From Clonostachys chloroleuca (Eukaryota > Ascomycota > Sordariomycetes > Hypocreales > Bionectriaceae), in contig JBANAY010000003.1 of the NCBI GenBank assembly GCA_037952775.1, positions 14,384,001 to 14,448,000 on the forward strand: DNA of 64,000 bases, read 5' to 3'. A model generated the notes under the pieces. The model had not been told where the DNA came from. It saw only the letters and a program-made list of their open reading frames with translations, and did no database searches. This document shows positions 23,769-34,585 of the stretch, piece by piece. The stretch's first letter is position 1. The number at the start of each line of letters is the position of its first letter. The position numbers and the translations under genes are program-made.

Positions 23769-26580
23769 TTAATGATATTGTTGAAATAGATCGATACCCT
23801 CGATGCCAAAGGTCTCGGGCAATGCCGCTCTATCGAACCCGATACCCATAATCATATCGAGACCGTTATTCATACCAAATGTATCCATAGCGTGCTGCTC
23901 CTTTAGGACAGGTCAGAACCTTATGCAGGTCTTTGGAAAGAGAGACAAAACTTACGAACGCGGAATATGGCCCGGGGGCTGCCCTCTCCGCTTCTTGTTG
24001 ACCAGCCACATGGGGAATCGACAGCTCTCCGTCATGATCCTCCAACTGTGTCCCACGAGGAGATGGTCCACATGGCAACCCCTGCTGATCCTGCACTGCC
24101 GCCCAATCCGGTGTTGGGCCATGTGCTACCACGGTATTACTGGGCGAGTTGAGGCTGCGAAGAACCTCGACTCTTGCCCGGGACTCCTGCATTCCGGCAT
24201 CGTTAGTACACACACAAGTGTGGAGTACATCTCGGTAGGTAAGTGAGTTTCTTGAGGTTATGGGGTTACTCACGTCAAGTAGTTTTTGGGCATAGATGTT
24301 GACACTGTTGTCAAGTTTTCTGTGAAATTTCATCGCCTTTTCCACAACCAACTCGATCGTATTCCAGTCATCTGACTCCTGATACAAAGCCAGGTAGACC
24401 AGTAGGATGGATATGGCGCAAAATATGAAGTGGGAAGTCATCTGCACACTACGTATTAGCGAGAAGGAGTATTCGTATCATCATCACTATTCCAGGCGTC
24501 TGCCTACCCAGAAGGTTGCGTTGTACTTGAACTCATCCACTCCAAACTCTGCGGCGAGTATTAACATGGCCATAGCATTATCGACGCACTTTCGGGCACG
24601 TTCGGGACATTGACCGGACCGAGGAGTGCTGGGAGCCTGTTGTAGAAACTCCCTGAGTAGAAAATCTCGATAAATGAGCATGTTGGCGAAGAAGAACGCG
24701 GCTCGTATGGTTCTTTGTTGACGCCGGAAGATCCAGGGGACGTTATAGAATGCCTGCTCGCGGGAACTCATCTCGTTTTGAACGGGGTGGAAAAACTCTG
24801 GAACGTCGCTGAGCCAGCCAAGGAGCTCCTTTTCTAGCTCAGCAACTGCGGCTTCCGTGGGGGCTGTAGTATTTCCCGTAGCCGGATATAGCTGTGTCAC
24901 GATGTGTCCCATTATTATGGTAAGTCTATGTCGTTGGAGATTAGTGCGAGATCAATCAGACGTCTCGTAAGAGGATGAAGCCAAACCTGACATGAGCGAC
25001 AATGCCCACCCATAGCTTCTCCTCCTGACTACCGAGTCGGGAACTGACAGCAGGGTGGAGCTCCATAACAAGTGTCGCGGTAATTTCGTGCTCCTGCATC
25101 GCTACTGGTCTGCCGAGAGCAATGGCCAAGTATCTAAGAAGATAACGTTAGGAAGAATGTCTCACCGTTATCGATGTAAAAAGAAGCTTACCTATCAACC
25201 ATAAACATAGCATACAGTACAGACTTTCGGAAATGGGCTTCTTGGGGACTGCAAGAGGTTGGCTCTCTTTGAATATCGATCATCTGACCCAGGCGAATGG
25301 TCCACCCCAGAGTCATCCAGGCACTGTTGAATTGACTTGATGCAATTTCTAATTGACACTGAGTACAATGGGTGAGAATCTTGAGTGTAAAGAGGAAATG
25401 GGGAAGTGAGATCGTATTGAGGCGGTACCTTGAGCAATTGAGCTTGTAAAATCGCCAGAGTTGGAGGGAATGTGTTTCGAGACTTTTCAAGTCTCGATTC
25501 ACCAGCTTGTAGAAAACGTTCACTAGAAATAATGTTAGGCATAACCGTAGTTTGAAATGCTTGGTAGGAGAGTCATACGACTTTCTTTTCCAAGGCGGCA
25601 ACGGCTCGTTCCTCCACGAAGCTGTCCATATGCACCTAGCAGATTATTAGCTTTCGGCAGCCAACAACAATCACTCTTGGCATTGACATACCCAATGCCC
25701 ATGATGAGGAGAATGATGGCCATATTTGTTTGGTCACTTAGCACAGTCTCATTCTCCGCGTAAACTCGGTTGAGGAGCTCAAACATTTCTGCCTTCGGCA
25801 GGTAGCGATAGGTGGTGTTTGCATGGTCGAAGAAGCAGTCAAAGTAAGCTTTGGCAGTCTCAATGCTCGGGAGTACAAAGGTGCTAGTCTGATTATCTTC
25901 GATGAGCCCGCCCTGCTCCTTGCTGAATAAATTTCGAGGAAGACCGCGACCGACTTGGGCCAGATGGCCAGAGACCTTTTGCAGAAAAGCGTGAACACTG
26001 GCATCCCCTGATGCTAGATTTAGCAGAGAGCATTGTAGGACACCATTATGTCGGTCATAATCATACCCGAATCATGGTCAATTCTGATTGTTTCCCTATC
26101 ATCGTTGTTGGGATTGATAGGCGCAGCTACATGTGAAGGTGACTCCAGGCCAGCCGAGGCATCCTCACCAGCTGCGGTCAAAGGGGGTTGGTTCTGAGCT
26201 AGACTGCGGGTCTGCAACTCGTCAGCTTGCGCTGTAATTGAATTGGGAATGATATCTCTGCGGAGATTTGACGTACGGTCCTTCGTCTACTTCCACGCTT
26301 GTAGTCTGAATTATAAGCGCATCCTAAGATCAAAAGGTAAGCAGAAGGTCGTGTGCCCATGCTGAGGGAGGCAAAAGGGCGTACGGAGCCCAGAGTCTAT
26401 GCAGCGCTGGCAGGGTTCACACCCGTCGCATTTGGACTTTCTTTTCTTACAAGCGTCACAAGCCCTACATCATTCGGTCAGTCCATTGTGAGGGTCCATT
26501 GAGTGGCCATCTCGGGGAGGCATTGCGACGAACCTCGTGACGTATTTCTTCTTTGGCACAGGGCTCGGGATTGATGACAT
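23769..26580 (-). CDS. Zn2Cys6 transcription factor, 13 exons
   Basis: Fungal binuclear zinc-cluster regulator of 681 aa. Exon starts run 26580, 26464, 26323, 26211, 26007, 25635, 25522, 25358, 25133, 24925, 24441, 24186 and 23900. They sum to 2046 bases with correct phases throughout, so it is intact. The zinc cluster spans introns: CDACKKRKSKCDGCEPCQRC then GLRCAY (C-x2-C-x6-C-x5-C-x2-C-x6-C). The middle-homology region follows (AYFDCFFDHANTTYRYLP, MGIGCIWTASW, WMTLGWTIRLGQMIDIQRE, LAIALGRPVAMQEHEI). The first exon was found by splicing MSSIPSPVPKKKYVTR into the cluster across a GTTCGT...TAG intron. It lies between the SDR and the aldolase remnant, so a role in controlling that pair is plausible. 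Confidence 0.9.
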
Positions 26581-26836
26581 TGGGAGAAAGATTACAGCTC
26601 CTCCTAGAAGTTCCCAAATTGCAAATAGAACAACAATGCGGAGTAAGGCGTGCTGTGCGTCTGTCGAGATCCTGAAATTGCGTGTCGTTGGTAGATCACG
26701 AGTCCATCGAGGGAAACAGCTCGTTTTTTTTTTTTTACACCTTTGAGGTAAAGTCATACACACCTATTGATGGCCTAGGCTATGAGGTTCGGCTGGGGGG
26801 AACAGCACGGGTTTAAATGCTCTCGTCTCCGCACTA

Positions 26837-27137
26837 CAAGGTCAAAAGCATAAGTAGTAATATAAAGCCCCATAAATGACCCATTCTTTATCCCTGTATC
26901 ACAGTGCTTAGAGCCTAAATTATTAGGCAATAAAGTATTCTACTATCCTATTAATAGAGGATTTCCTTATGTACATCTTATCTATATCTTATCCCTTAGT
27001 AGATAAAGTTACTAGCCACAATTTCGCTCTTGTGGCGCTAGATTAGGACTTGAGCGGACTGTATTATTCGTACTTATTAACGGTGATAGCCCCATATTTA
27101 GTGGGGCTTTATGCCACTACTTAAGCCTTTGACCTTG
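26837..27137. mobile_element. MITE, 301 bp, TA-flanked
   Basis: Non-autonomous element with imperfect terminal inverted repeats of about 45 bp: the left begins CAAGGTCAAAAGCATAAGTA at 26837 and the right ends in CCTTTGACCTTG at 27137. Both ends are flanked by TA, as for Tc1/mariner-type insertions. The interior is AT-rich with no coding sequence. It lies between the regulator and the aldolase remnant. Confidence 0.8.
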
Positions 27138-27252
27138 TACCTCCATCTCTTGTCTCTCGCCTCCCTCCTCCACCACTCTTCTCTCCAAATACATTCTACA
27201 CGAGCCAATGATTGATCAAGATACGTAGTTGATGATCTACTGTTTATGGAGT

Positions 27253-28188
27253 CTAAGCTTTACCCGCTGAATCAAATACCTCGACCATCAGTCTCTCCAC
27301 CCCCTTCGAGTATTCCTCGACGGCCTCTACCTGTAGCGTGGTCAATTCGACCTTGTTGCAGTTCTCTGCAATATACTTGTAATATCTGTTTCTGATATTC
27401 CGGTTCTGATTGACCTTGACCATCCCTCGTGCCATTCCCACCTGAATCATCTTGTCTGACAGCGGATGAGTACCATGGACCAGCAGCGTCGCATCACCCA
27501 CAGCTGCGTGGATCTTCACCAATCTGTCCAGCCTCCAGCGCTTCTCTGCGCCGCCGGCAGGATAAGGTCCGTGGACGTTGCTAAAGCTCGGGGCCAGGAA
27601 GTGGATGCCCGTCTTCTTGACAAAGTCAGTAGCCATGTCGGGATCGGTGAGGACGCTCTCGAGGTCCATCCTCCCCAGCTCAGCCTCAACTGTAATCCCC
27701 TTGCCCTTGGCTCTGTCCACCACCGATTTGACTTATTTGATATTGCCCTCCTCGTCGTATATCGACCTATCCACCATGATGGAGTCGAATGCACACTCCA
27801 GTGCCAGATCCGCATCGCTTGGCTTCGAGCAGTGGTCGAGATGGACAGATACAGGGACCGAAGCGGCGTGCGCAATCTCGGCCGCGTACTTGATAAAGGC
27901 AGGGCCATGGAAGTGCAAGGTCCAGGGGAAGAATTGGATTATGGCTGGGGAGCGACATCTCTCTGCTGCCTTGATAACTGCCAGGACACCTTCTGCGTTA
28001 TATCTGTTATTTTGCAACATCAGCTTGCGCCATCTCTTTCCAAGACTCACATAATGGACGGCAAACCAAGGGGGGTGTCTAAGACGAGGAAGTAAGACTT
28101 ACACACAGAACCCGCCAACTGTATATCCACCCTTGCGGGTATTGTGGATAATCTGCTACGTTCGGTTGTTTTCGGGATAGGAAGCTAT
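27253..28188 (-). pseudogene. Class II aldolase, decayed copy B
   Basis: Paralogue of the aldolase at 11.2-12.3 kb. Exon 1 has ATA at 28186-28188 where copy A has ATG, and TAG at 28156-28158 where copy A has TGG. Then come KGGYTVGGFC, an intron and the body (VSVHLDHCSKPSD, CAFDSIMVDRS). A TAA at 27733-27735 replaces the Tyr of NIKY. The remainder is open (TVEAELGRMDLES, LAPSFSNVHGPY, LLVHGTHPLSDK, KVNQNRNIRNRYY) to the stop at 27253. ATG to ATA and TGG to TAG are both C-to-T in CpA context on the other strand, which fits RIP; TAC to TAA does not. Not functional. Confidence 0.87.
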
Positions 28189-30166
28189 TCTAAAGATTTA
28201 TATATCAAAAAAAATACAGATACTATTTGTTTATAAGAACATTAAGTAGCAAAATGATCCTCACCCTGGCCTTTTCAATCATACGGCTATGTCAGATGTC
28301 CATCTTGACAGACCCACGGATAATGAAGCCACAGATGATAACTCGGCTGGAGCAAATGCTGACCTGAATAATATTGCTTAATCCTACAAAGAGGGCGACG
28401 ACGCCAATTCCGATTGTGCTAAAAGGTGGAATACCGGTGGTCAGAATTCCGATGCCCTCCTTTTCCGATTCTAGTGGACCAACCGCAGGACTACGGACGA
28501 ACCCTAGGGCGTCGACCGACTTGAGGGAAATTGCGCTCTGCTCGCTACGGAATAGATCTAAGACGTGATGAAAAAGCATCTAGCCCGCCAGGTCTCCGGA
28601 GATCCGGGGACAGCTTCAAAATGTGGAGGTGTATACATGAAATACCCCAGATGTGACCAGCTTCATAGTAGCTTAGAAGAGTGAGAGAGAGAAACCACCG
28701 CAACATACCCCCAAAGAGATGTCAGCAAAACACTCTGGTAATGGCAGCCCTGCCGAACTTGTGGCAGACGCCCTCGAGAGCCTCACCCATCTACGCCCGG
28801 GCACCCAGTTTGATAAGCAGCACAAGACGATGAGCCCACTCTCCCCAGCAGTTTATCTTATCGTTACTATCTTAGTGATTTTGCAATATGTCGCAATTAC
28901 AAATATATATCGGCTATTGCGGACACCAGATCGGTGAAAAGTGGTATGAACCAGAATCCCTTTTATGACTGTCCTATTGCTGTGCAGGCAAATCGATGCC
29001 ACCGACGAACTGGCTCCCTCTTGCGTTACGAGGACAGGCCTACTACTAGCATTGCAAGGACGGCAGATCCATGTCAGAAAGATAAATGCCAGGTTCAGTA
29101 GCTCATTCTACCATACGGCTGGTATCTTCATCATTGCGGATACCAGAACCAGCCACTCGAAAAATATTCTCGAAATCGCCAGGTTCAGTTCATCGAAGGG
29201 TAAAGGGATTGCAAGTATTAGCACTTCTGGATGATTCAGAGATTAAGATAAAATGTACTTTATCACTATCTTTCTGCCTAAACAGTAGGGGTCAGAAAGT
29301 ACTGATCTAATACGATATTTATACCGGTCCAGATACCTTCCGGATAAGGTGTTATTATAGCTCATTCACCTGGATATATAATTATTTTAGATACTTAAGA
29401 TATTGAAACAGTTTATATATTTTTAAATAGTATTAAATAAAGAAATTACTGTATAATACTATATATAATTTAATTCGTTAGAATATGACTTCTCTTCTAA
29501 TCTCACCAGTAAGGGGTATACCAGGTTACTTCAGACTCCAACTTCCAGAGACTATTCTTATGAGGCCTCCTTCTTTATAGAACCCCTCAGCTACCTTTTA
29601 ATATGCTTCTCTTTTCCCCTCGAGGGGTGATCACACTCAACTTCGTTATATAGGCAATTCAGCTCGGATAACCGCTTGGTTAGTCTGGCTTAGTTGATCA
29701 AAGGAAGTAGCCCCCCTCCAGATTAATATCCCAACTGCTATTATTAGCCACAATCTACCTCTCTATATCAACTGCCGTAATAGGAGATATTATTATTTCT
29801 CTATTGATATTGTCACACAATAATATAAGCTATCAGTTAACTTTCTCTCTCGTCTAATTAATATATACAGAAAGGTTTTATTATTCAATATAATACTCTG
29901 TGGGATTTGAGGAGGATATCTATCTCATAAAACCACAGGATAATAATTCAATTATAAAATTTACTAGTAATAATTATTCTTTGAATATCCAAATCATTAG
30001 CCTAGTAGCCTCATCCTCTAGGCCAAAATGTGTGATAAAATATATCTAAATAATGAGGAAGTCTGAACTCTGCTACATGTGGTTGATTATAGAGACATAA
30101 GTTCATATATCAGACGAGACGAGTCTTCACCAAATGCATCACTACAGAACAACAGCTTTCTACAGG
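28189..30166. other. AT-rich gap without gene
   Basis: From about 29,280 the sequence becomes strongly AT-rich with frequent TATA/TAATA runs. No domain is visible. A minus-strand hydrophobic frame at 28,292-28,579 has no support beyond one possible membrane stretch. RIP-degraded repeat sequence is a likely content. Confidence 0.5.
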
Positions 30167-32011
30167 TTAATAGATATAGCGGAAGTCGAGTGCTCCCTCG
30201 CCAGTAGTCTCCTTTCTATCATCCTCACGCTCGCCGCTGGAAATCTGTTCCTTCTTTCGGTTTAGAGCCCTGAGATAAAAAATTTGTAAGGCGATTAGAA
30301 CTATGCAGATGATGGCGGAACCGAGAGAGCACCAGTGTCCCAGGCGGTACGGCGCAGCGCGGTACACCTGTGGCGCAACAACGCCGGCAATGTTACCGAT
30401 GGTTTGCTGCAGACCAATTGCAGTGCCTCGGCGGTAATGGGGCGCCATGTTGTTATTGATCCCTAGTGGGAATCGTGTTAGTCTAAAATTTGCTGCAATT
30501 TGTGCCGTGTTTGATCCACCTACAAATCTCGTTCAAACCTGGTCCGCAATAAAGGGGAATAGCGATGAGGTAGCATGCAAAGTATCGCGCGCCGGGGCTG
30601 TTGGAGACACCAAGAAGAATGGCATATCCAACGACAGCAAAAATGTCGAGTATTCCGAGGAACTACAGCACGGTGAGCAAGATGGAAGGCATCAGCGAAT
30701 ATCGGCGCGTTCAAGCGCCTGGCTCATACTTACAGTGCCTCGCAGCTTATATTTATCTCCCATGATTGCAGCGACCTGAAAAGCAATGTCAGTTCTTTTT
30801 TCGGTTCCGCAGCACTGGTGAGGAAAAGAACTTACGAAGAAGACAATTCCGCCAAGAAGGTAGACTGGAACACTCAGGTACTGAGCTTCCATGGCGTTGA
30901 AGTTAAGGTCGAGCTTAAGAATAGACGGCAAGAAAGTGCTGAAACCGTACAGAATGATGTCTTGGAAGAACTGAATAAGAGCACTAGGAGGAATAGGTTC
31001 GATCAGTGGTTTATAGATCAGGAAGAAAAGAACTGACGTACCATAGCCAAACCTTGGGGTCTTTAAGCGCTCGACCGACCTCGGCCCATTCAAAATTCAG
31101 ACTTCCCAGGTACTCAAGACGCTGGCGGTCCCGAGCAAGCATGACCTCTTTCTCTTCGGGCTTCAAGAACTTGGCATGAGATGGGTCATTGGGCAATCCC
31201 CACCATACCCAGGCAGCAGCAATGAAGGACGCACAACCTTCAATAATATAAAGCCAGCTATTCCGCACATTAGACTTGTTGAAATTTATTTTAGATTTCA
31301 TCACACAGAAAACCCTTACCTCCACGCATTCAGGCCATGGGCATGCCCAATCTTGGTAATGCCAGTAGCAAGTAGACCGCCAAACATGCCGGCCAGGGCG
31401 ACAGATCCAAAGAGATAGGCGATACGGCGGCCCTATGCATGGTCAGCAGATGAGAAATCAAGTTGAGAAAAGACTATATATACCTGCTCTTCTCTCTTAT
31501 AAACCATGGTAATGTACAAACTCAAAGTGGGGAAGAAACCAGCTTCACAAAAACCAAGAAGAAGTCGAACGGCAACGAGCTGTCCGTAGTTTTTGACAAA
31601 CGCAGTTCCAATGGTAATTGTTGACCACCCGATAACCATCATGGTAATAGCTCTGCTCGGTTTTAGTTTCTTCATTGCCAAGACGACTGGAATCTGAAAA
31701 GCCACATAGGTCGCGAAGAAAACACTGGTGGCTGTACTGAACTGGGAACCAGTAAGGCGCAGGTCCTCGGTCAAGCCAACGATTGCAGCGTTTCCAATAT
31801 TGCTTCGGTCGAGGTAGGCAACGAAGTAGAGAACGGCGAACATGGGAGCGAGGCGAAGGTCAAGCTCATGCACAACCTTTTTCTCTAGTTGTCGATCGGG
31901 AACGACGATGGTGGATGCGTTCTCTCGTTGAGGGTCAGCAATAGCTGCCTCCATGTCTTGCTTAGAAGGAAGCTCATGGCCAACTTGATCATATTTTGGG
32001 GTGGAAGGCAT
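30167..32011 (-). CDS. MFS transporter, Dal5/ACS type
   Basis: Major-facilitator transporter of the anion:cation symporter (allantoate permease, Dal5-like) group, which takes up organic anions such as vitamins, allantoate and carboxylates. Seven exons (32011-31484, 31432-31320, 31257-31042, 30983-30836, 30775-30734, 30662-30524, 30462-30167) sum to 1482 bases, 493 aa, with six introns of 51-71 bp and no lesion. Markers: LAPMFAVLYFVAYLDRSNIG in the first membrane segment, RLLLGFCEAGFFPTLSLYIT, GLPNDPSHAKFLKPEEKE in the central loop, and RRGTAIGLQQTIGNIAGVVAP. It is divergent from the HAD gene at 32921, so it probably imports the substrate of the neighbouring enzymes; that is inference. Confidence 0.93.
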
Positions 32012-32920
32012 TGCGAGAAAACAGAGGGTTTGAGAGGCGGTAATGTTTGGAAGGATGAACCGAAAGTTCCCAAGGGGTCTTGGAAACGAGGAAGCGAGCT
32101 TTTACGTCAAAGTCTCAGGCTTGAACTGAATCCAGATGCTTGCCAATCCGACCCTTGCACTGGAGGAGATTAGATACTATCTTATGCGCGATGCCGACGT
32201 TAGGTTTACTCCAGGTTTGGACTGATTGCATATCCGGGGTAAGTGCTTAAATAGTGTGTATATGATTGAAGAGAGGGGTTGTGGAAGGCCGCTGCCGGAG
32301 ACAACACAAGATGGGAGCTGTACGGCCAATCAGAGCCGGATACAGGATAGCAAGTTAATTGCACGACCGAACTAATTACAGCTGTGGAGTCGCTGGTGGA
32401 GGAGTGATGGAAGTCCGTCTCTTGGTTTTGTGGGGGACTGGACTGAAACGTCAGGTCCTCGAGTTTCTACGGGTATTGTTGACGACGCCGGACCACACAA
32501 GAGCGCTTGCCCTGCCTTGCGGTGGTCCCGCTACCCCAGACCCTAGTGTCCTATAGGATTCCGTGGATAAAATAAGGCGGAAAAATCCCATTCGGTTGTC
32601 GGCATGACATATAAAGTTTTGGTAGCGATCGGATCCAAGGTAAATCGCACATTCTCCGAAGCCTGTTTCTCCGATGCAACTCTACGCAGCCCCCTATTTC
32701 CCGACGCCAACGCACGGAATTATTGCCAAATAGCTTGACTTCCCCGACAGAATCCGGTCCATGTACCACACACACATATAGACCATCTAGGCAGATTTCT
32801 GGCATAACCTCCGCTGTCGTGCATTTTTTGCATATTTGAAAACGCTCTTGGATTACTCGGCATTTGGGAACAAAGATTGTAGGACGATATACCGGGCTGA
32901 AACGCTGCCTTCTCATCATT
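32012..32920. promoter_or_regulatory. Divergent intergenic region, MFS / HAD
   Basis: Long intergenic region between two genes transcribed away from each other. I see no striking repeat or palindrome and no other gene. Confidence 0.4.
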
Positions 32921-33679
32921 ATGGCAAATTCACTCAATGGAGAATTCGGTATCAAGGCCGTATTTTTCGATTTCATGGGCACCTGTCTAGATTGGCACAC
33001 CAGCATCGTCAACGCACTCCCAGCAGCGCTATCTGAAAAGGAGAAATCAGACTTGGCATTAGAATGGCGCCAGGCCTTCTTCGATGCCATCCGCAGCCGA
33101 CCTCCGGGCGAGACCCCGGAAGACATCGACATCACTCACACTCGTCTACTAAAGGAGGTACTGGCCCGGCCAGCCAACGCAGGGATTTCACAACGCTTCC
33201 ATCAAGCTGAGGATGGTGATCAGACCAAAGCGGTGAAGCAGGCTGTGCAAGCTTGGCACCAGATGGATTCGTGGCCCGACGTCCGAGCCGGGTTGGAGCG
33301 CATCCGGGCTGAATGCGGATGTGAACTCTTCATACTCGCTAACGGCACGACCCGCCTTCAACTCGACTTGGTTCGATCATCGAGATTGAACTTTGATATG
33401 CTCTTCTCAAGTCAGCTTCTCGGAGCGTCCAAACCGACGCTGGCTGTATATCGTAAAGCGATGACCTTGGTGGGAATTCGGGACCCGGGCCAGGGAGTTA
33501 TGGTTGCAGCTCATGCCTATGACTTGAGAGCTGCGAAAGAAGCGGGATTGAAGACAGTCTATATTCGAAGGTGGACGGATGATCTAGACGAGACTGATCG
33601 ACAAAGACTTCATCGGGAGAATAACGGGAATGTCTTGGACGACTTTGATGGATTGTCCGAGACTATCAAGAGGCTCTGA
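32921..33679 (+). CDS. HAD hydrolase, haloacid dehalogenase type II-like
   Basis: Single-exon gene of 252 aa; the ATG at 32921 gives MANSLNGEFGIKAVFFDFMG. Motif I is FFDFMGT: the nucleophile Asp is present, but the second Asp needed by HAD phosphatases is replaced by Met, as in 2-haloacid dehalogenases (D-x-Y-G-T). Motif II is LFILANGTT, with Ala where bacterial enzymes have Ser. The Lys is in GASKPTLAVY, and the last motif is VAAHAYDLRAAKEAGLKTVY with its Asp. The family hydrolyses the carbon-halogen bond of 2-haloacids by an ester intermediate. Dehalogenase activity in fungal members is mostly annotation, so other small substrates remain possible. It is divergent from the transporter and upstream of the amidase. 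Confidence 0.88.
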   Translation: MANSLNGEFGIKAVFFDFMGTCLDWHTSIVNALPAALSEKEKSDLALEWRQAFFDAIRSRPPGETPEDIDITHTRLLKEVLARPANAGISQRFHQAEDGDQTKAVKQAVQAWHQMDSWPDVRAGLERIRAECGCELFILANGTTRLQLDLVRSSRLNFDMLFSSQLLGASKPTLAVYRKAMTLVGIRDPGQGVMVAAHAYDLRAAKEAGLKTVYIRRWTDDLDETDRQRLHRENNGNVLDDFDGLSETIKRL

Positions 33680-34585
33680 TGTTTCAATGGCATCGGAAAT
33701 TTGAGACTGCTTATCTTCATGTCTTGGTATGTCCTTTGCTCCACCAGATCATGGAGATAAAGCCCCTCTGCATATGTGTCCGGATATAGATATCATTAAA
33801 TTGAACCAACTTATCACCTGTATCTTTCTCGAATAGTTAGCTATATTATGAATTGTATATACTACTGTGTCCGGGTCCGTCTTTGTTTACTTTTACACTC
33901 TAAACTCTCCAATGACTAGCTTGCATTGACCTATTGGTAAACTCCTTTCTACACTTTTCACGACTCGTGATGCCTTCTCATGGCTGGCATTGGTTCGAGA
34001 TTGAGATTCAAGTTTTGTCATATCTTTTAATAAGCCCCTATAAGCGGTATTCCGGAATGTTGGCTATCTCCTTGGGTGTGTTAAGGGGCTCCTTTGATGT
34101 AGCGCCCACCAAGATAGGGGAGGAAGTCTTTAGCTTCCTCTGAAATGTCTGAGAAATATTGTGTACCTTTTGTTTAGCGTTAATATTCTTAGTCCATGTG
34201 ACTTCATTGGAGCCTTAGTACAATCAAGGATATCATCAATGTCGGCATATACCTCAATCTCCGAAGTGGTAGATTATGCAGGCTGGTCTAGGACATGTCG
34301 CCACCCGTCGGAGAAAACGCCGTTTGTCGTGCATTGCCTGGCGATCATTCCAATCATCAGACCGGCTTAATAAGAGTCGTGCTCAAGCTTCCAGCGACAT
34401 CGGATGCAAACAGCGGTGTTTGGGTCGGCTCCGCGATAAAAGGAACTTGATCGCCAAATCTATCTGCTTTCTGCAGGTATATGCCGAAAAAGCTCTAGTC
34501 TGTTCCAACTGATAGGACAGGGCCATTCATCTCAACTTGAACCCGCGCGAGACTATCCAAACGAAACAGGCCGACGTGCTAAAAC
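33680..34585. other. No supported gene
   Basis: Short frames without domains. It contains the 3' region of the HAD gene and the promoter of the amidase. Confidence 0.5.

Noticed and set aside
28292..28579. Hydrophobic minus-strand frame downstream of the MFS gene
   Set aside because: Single possible membrane segment, no family resemblance, no start context.
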